Origin: an uncultured Eudoraea sp.
GTDB lineage: Bacteria; Bacteroidota; Bacteroidia; Flavobacteriales; Flavobacteriaceae
Reading direction: 5' to 3'
Assembly (NCBI RefSeq): GCF_947260015.1
Contig: NZ_CAMYOM010000019.1
Location: 1-55,622 of the forward strand
DNA: 55,622 nucleotides
Shown piece by piece: positions 53,201 through 55,622 of this stretch. Both the position numbers and the translations under genes were made by a program. Position 1 is the stretch's first letter. Each line of letters begins with the position of its first letter. The notes under the pieces were generated by a model that was not told the origin of the DNA, made no database searches, and saw only the letters and a list, made by a program, of their open reading frames with translations.

Positions 53201-55622
53201 TACTGAATATTCAAAACCATTTACAAGGTCAAAATTTTCAACTTCAAAAGTAATTGTACCGTCAGACAGACTATTACAACTGATATTAGTAAAATTCGTA
53301 ATGTTTGCATCAAAAGCATTACCTGCAACTACTATAGCACTGGTATCTACAGTACAATCGCTTCCATAATCTACGGTAATAAGGTGATTGCCAATGGTAA
53401 TATTATTAAAGACATTGGAAGCTTGTAAGGCTCCGCCATCTAAGCTGTACTGATAAGAAGGATCATTTGGTAATACCGTAATATTCCCTGTACCATCACA
53501 ATTATAAGTAATACTTGTGCTTAATACCGGCTCAACGGGTAATGGCGCTATAATAACATCCGGCAGCGTAATAGAACAGGAAACTGCATTCGCGTCTCTT
53601 ACCCTGATTGAATATGTGCCATCTATTAACCCTGTAAAGGTTGCACCGCCAGGTGTAGATGCAGTCCACGAACCACCGTTTAGACTATATTGATAATCTC
53701 CTGAACCTCCACTTGTTGGGGTTACACTTCCTACGGCTATTTCTCCTAATTGAAGACAGGTATAAGGCTGCGTTTGTACTGCTTCTGCCACCAATTGTGT
53801 TGGCTCCAGCACGTCTATGGAAGCCGTTTCTTCACAATTGTTTGCATCTCTTACCCTGATAGGATATGTTCCGGCACCGAGGTTTACAAAATTTCCTGAT
53901 ACCTGGTAGGTTGTTCCGTTGTCAATACTGTATTCGTAAGGCCCCATACCATTAGCAGCTACAATTGTTATAGATCCATTGCTATCTCCAAAACATATTG
54001 CAGGGGTTGATGTTGGGGTAATAGTTATAGGCGCATCCTGTACAATAGTGATATCGTACATAGCTTCACAAAATGTTACATTTCCATTGTTATCACGAAC
54101 GTATACATCATAATCCCCGGCTCCGGTAACTGTAATTGGATTTACAACACCAAAATCACCGGGAATAGGCGCTACTCCATCAGCTACAATTGCATAAACA
54201 AAATTACCATCACCACCTGCTGCGGTTACCGTTACATCTGTTGTTGTTCCACAAGCTGTAATATTAGCTGCGGAAGCTGTAACTGTCAATTCAGGATTTA
54301 TGGTAATTGTATCTGTATCGGTACAATTGTTTCCATCAATGACGTCAATGGTATACGTTCCCGGACCCAAGCCGGCAAAAACGTTATTTGTGTCATAAAG
54401 CCCGCCGTTAATTCTGTATTCAAAGTTTCCATCGCCTCCGGACGTTACATTGGCAGTTAATGTTAAACCGGTAAGATTATCATAACAAATATCATTGGGA
54501 ACTATTGCTAATACAGGAGGTAAAGCAGCATTTAAATCAAATGTTGTAGTAGCAATACAACCGTTGGCATCGGTAACAGATGCAATATAGGTTCCTAATT
54601 GTACCAGACCGGTAAAAGCACCGGTGCCGTTAGTCACTATAGTAACTGTATCAGGATAGGTCAAAGAATACGTATAGCCTCCCCAACCATCAACAGCCGT
54701 AAGTACTACACTGCCAGGATCTGTACAGGTTGGCTGTGTCTCATTTGCTGATATAGTAAGTGCTGCCGCTGGGGCATTTATCGTTACACTTGCAGTGTCC
54801 GAACAGTTTGTATCATTATCTGTTACTGTAATATCATAAGTTCCTGCTGGTAAACCAGCCAAAGGAATTGTTGCGTTTGTTTCTCCGGATCCACTGAATG
54901 CAGATGGTCCGGTTACCGTATAGTCGTATGAAGTGTTAAAGCCAGAAACGGTATATAAAACCTCCCCGTCCGCATCACCTAGACAGCTAATATTGCTTAC
55001 CAATTGTCCTACAACCCCAATAGGAATTACCGGCGTAATGGTATAACTCTCTTCGTAAGTACAACCTTTATCATCTGTAACCCTGAACGTATAGGTGTCG
55101 GGTGTAAGACCATCAAAATTGGCAGAACCACCAGAAGTAGAGGTGGCCGGAATTGCCGCAGGGGCAATTATTTCAAACACGAAAGGTGTGTTCCCATTAA
55201 CAACTGATACGGTAACATCTGAGGTTAGGGCCGGACAAGTTGGTGCTGAGGAAACAAAGTCCAGATCAGTCGGTGGATTTAAAGGGTCTATGGTTATAGG
55301 GTTGGTCACAATAAGACAACCATTAGCATCCCGGATACTTATAGTATAAGAGCCATTTGTTAGACCAGTAAAAGTCTCAGCCCCTGCTCCGGAAACAAAG
55401 TTTATTCCATCTATTGAGAATTCATAAGGCGCTGTTCCTCCGGTAATATTTTGGGCCTCAATAGTACCTGTTTGAAGACAAGTATAGTCTTGAATTAAAG
55501 CAGCACCGCCCGAAAGACCATTGGCCGGTCCGGAAACGGTATAATATTCAAAAAAGTCGCACGAGGCACTTCCTTTTCTTTGATTAAGCCTCACAGTATA
55601 ATCGCCTTGAGGCAGGCCTGTA
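50222..55622 (-). CDS. Giant SprB-like adhesin, N-terminal-proximal part (open at right edge)
   Basis: About 1800 residues, open to the right edge (the frame reads GLPQGDYTVRLNQRKG through 55594, so the GTG there is not a start). It comprises about twenty SprB-type modules, low in Lys/Arg and rich in Thr, Asp, Gly and Ser, each with paired cysteines around DxNGC and VxCxG. The module near 50780-50830 is shortened (YQLSIAQNIAVRDVNGC). It terminates in an out-of-frame tail after GTGYYECP. With the two downstream fragments it makes one gene of more than 10.3 kb whose N-terminus lies outside the window. Confidence 0.85.
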   Translation of the reverse strand, partial: TGLPQGDYTVRLNQRKGSASCDFFEYYTVSGPANGLSGGAALIQDYTCLQTGTIEAQNITGGTAPYEFSIDGINFVSGAGAETFTGLTNGSYTISIRDANGCLIVTNPITIDPLNPPTDLDFVSSAPTCPALTSDVTVSVVNGNTPFVFEIIAPAAIPATSTSGGSANFDGLTPDTYTFRVTDDKGCTYEESYTITPVIPIGVVGQLVSNISCLGDADGEVLYTVSGFNTSYDYTVTGPSAFSGSGETNATIPLAGLPAGTYDITVTDNDTNCSDTASVTINAPAAALTISANETQPTCTDPGSVVLTAVDGWGGYTYSLTYPDTVTIVTNGTGAFTGLVQLGTYIASVTDANGCIATTTFDLNAALPPVLAIVPNDICYDNLTGLTLTANVTSGGDGNFEYRINGGLYDTNNVFAGLGPGTYTIDVIDGNNCTDTDTITINPELTVTASAANITACGTTTDVTVTAAGGDGNFVYAIVADGVAPIPGDFGVVNPITVTGAGDYDVYVRDNNGNVTFCEAMYDITIVQDAPITITPTSTPAICFGDSNGSITIVAANGMGPYEYSIDNGTTYQVSGNFVNLGAGTYPIRVRDANNCEETASIDVLEPTQLVAEAVQTQPYTCLQLGEIAVGSVTPTSGGSGDYQYSLNGGSWTASTPGGATFTGLIDGTYSIRVRDANAVSCSITLPDVIIAPLPVEPVLSTSITYNCDGTGNITVLPNDPSYQYSLDGGALQASNVFNNITIGNHLITVDYGSDCTVDTSAIVVAGNAFDANITNFTNISCNSLSDGTITFEVENFDLVNGFEYSVNGGAFSAPQTVSPVTVNGLSAGVNSIEVRDVLDNSCSVMLSETLTEPTPVVASAGITVEFTCNNTGATITASATGGTPGYEYQLEDNVGGIITPYQAGVDFVGVPAGDYIVRVRDTNNCEDPIDAPITVVAPMNPTFTTTPTACYSGSNDGTILVDVTSLPGNGGFQFSINGGPWLTPTPSTATSYTFNNLSAGTYTIDVKDSFGCVGVQQNVTINPSLAANAVLTADLTCLAPASITINAIGGSGTYSYEWSNDAGATYFNTNFAGNVFSSNTAGTYVFRVTDTTVPAACIVTTNSVIISPADTPVITSVTPTHILCNGDSTGMLDVVIDTSIGSPPYVIEVIETISTTNYGTQTTGLPSGDYEVTITDAKGCVSLPFPVTINEPDAIAYSINLIPITCNPATGTDPGSITVENLNGGTAEYTYHLTGNNGYSASYLTTAGGEDHTFAILEFGIYEVDVVDANGCSLRTTNIIASPPNDLDIDVSTLTASCAAGGTAIVTVSSAVGSGNYEFAILDSYTLPYSASYQAPDVVGGDTSTFTSLIPGVTYTFVVHDLTTNCYYFETAATPIDSPSNMTLTSLVEANVTCTGAADGNVSFTFDNYDVGATQVDYEIFNAQSNVTTGFTGSSPVNPPAGPVSIPNFATLPPGVYYVLLTEINGAFAGCSIGSSNFTIDESTNLLSVTAASPVNDNCNVNAGVITATPQFGSAPYEFQYLLDTAPAPTAASPGWTSSTTANVESGDYIVYIKDAYDCIQNDPVTVALDASPDISIVIVDECVAEGQFEILVTLDAAGVAPYQLSIAQNIAVRDVNGCADTEPFTIIPPLEFTVMQTTLLDCEPGAAANAEITIEVTSGSGNYEFEIDGPGAIDQARIALPSNPYTWTGASGAGSYNVIIHDISTTPPNCSQSIIVDVPAAVLPEFTEIHTDVTCNGGADGTITLIEIDNGNNPLTYTLNPMPVGVVLNDKTFENVPAGTYDIRGTGYYECPGTYRC

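Noticed and set aside
45284-55622. Plus-strand frames of 60-130 codons opposite the adhesin
   Set aside because: They are shadows of the Thr/Gly/Asp-rich repeat coding strand, with no family-like sequence.
45284-55622. CRISPR-like repetition in the adhesin
   Set aside because: The repetition is at protein-module level, with no identical short repeats and unique spacers.

Overview
The window reads as a chromosomal segment of a flavobacterium (phylum Bacteroidota), probably marine. The evidence is a very large secreted protein with SprB-type repeats and a gliding-motility-associated C-terminal domain, followed by a PorP/SprF-family gene; lipoproteins with Bacteroidota-style lipoboxes; -7 elements of the form TAnnTTTG; sparse Shine-Dalgarno signals; and flavobacterial gene neighbourhoods such as rnpA followed by an S41 peptidase. 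Genes run on both strands in short operons. I see no rRNA, CRISPR array, complete insertion sequence or phage gene.

Region by region. 1-1.7 kb: a partial gene, two tandem small membrane proteins (one with a SHOCT tail, one without) and a lipoprotein. 1.8-5.9 kb: an accessory islet. A three-gene hipB-hipS-hipT kinase toxin module lies between two copies of the 3' end of a pyruvate-kinase-like gene, one intact and one a 218-bp relic. 6-9.2 kb: methylmalonyl-CoA epimerase, rbfA, a LolC/E-type permease and dusB. 9.3-16.4 kb: an outer-membrane beta-barrel protein, an M28 peptidase, a TolB-like lipoprotein, lepA and a small unknown gene. 16.5-21.6 kb: a CPA1-type antiporter with an RCK-like tail, divergent from a coupled UspA-SulP pair. 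21.7-27 kb: a tight four-gene run (metallo-beta-lactamase fold, SMP-30, S8 peptidase, M1 peptidase). 27-30 kb: a GCS2-CBS ligase-like gene paired with an AstE/AspA-type amidohydrolase. 30.2-37.6 kb: rnpA, an S41 peptidase, a GT35 alpha-glucan phosphorylase-like protein, a fructosamine-kinase-like protein, a Gfo/Idh/MocA oxidoreductase and a broken ACSF3-like acyl-CoA synthetase. 37.7-39.5 kb: the operon rpiB-CDF-elaA-like. 39.5-40.1 kb: a 613-bp AT-rich gap with nested inverted repeats. 40.1-43.7 kb: rnr, a GIN-domain protein and a LysE-family exporter. 43.8-44.3 kb: tRNA-Cys and folB. 44.3-55.6 kb: porP/sprF and the giant adhesin, which runs off the right edge.

The points most worth a second look are the hipBST islet and its duplicated gene end; loss of the PLP-binding lysine in the GT35 protein; the GCS2-CBS/AstE pair; the unassigned C-terminal domain of SulP; the structured intergenic region upstream of rnr; and a set of lesions (35-bp exact duplication, 1-nt shift, internal deletions) in the adhesin and acyl-CoA synthetase genes, which are either real decay or assembly errors. 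All family assignments come from reading motifs by eye; no database search was run.
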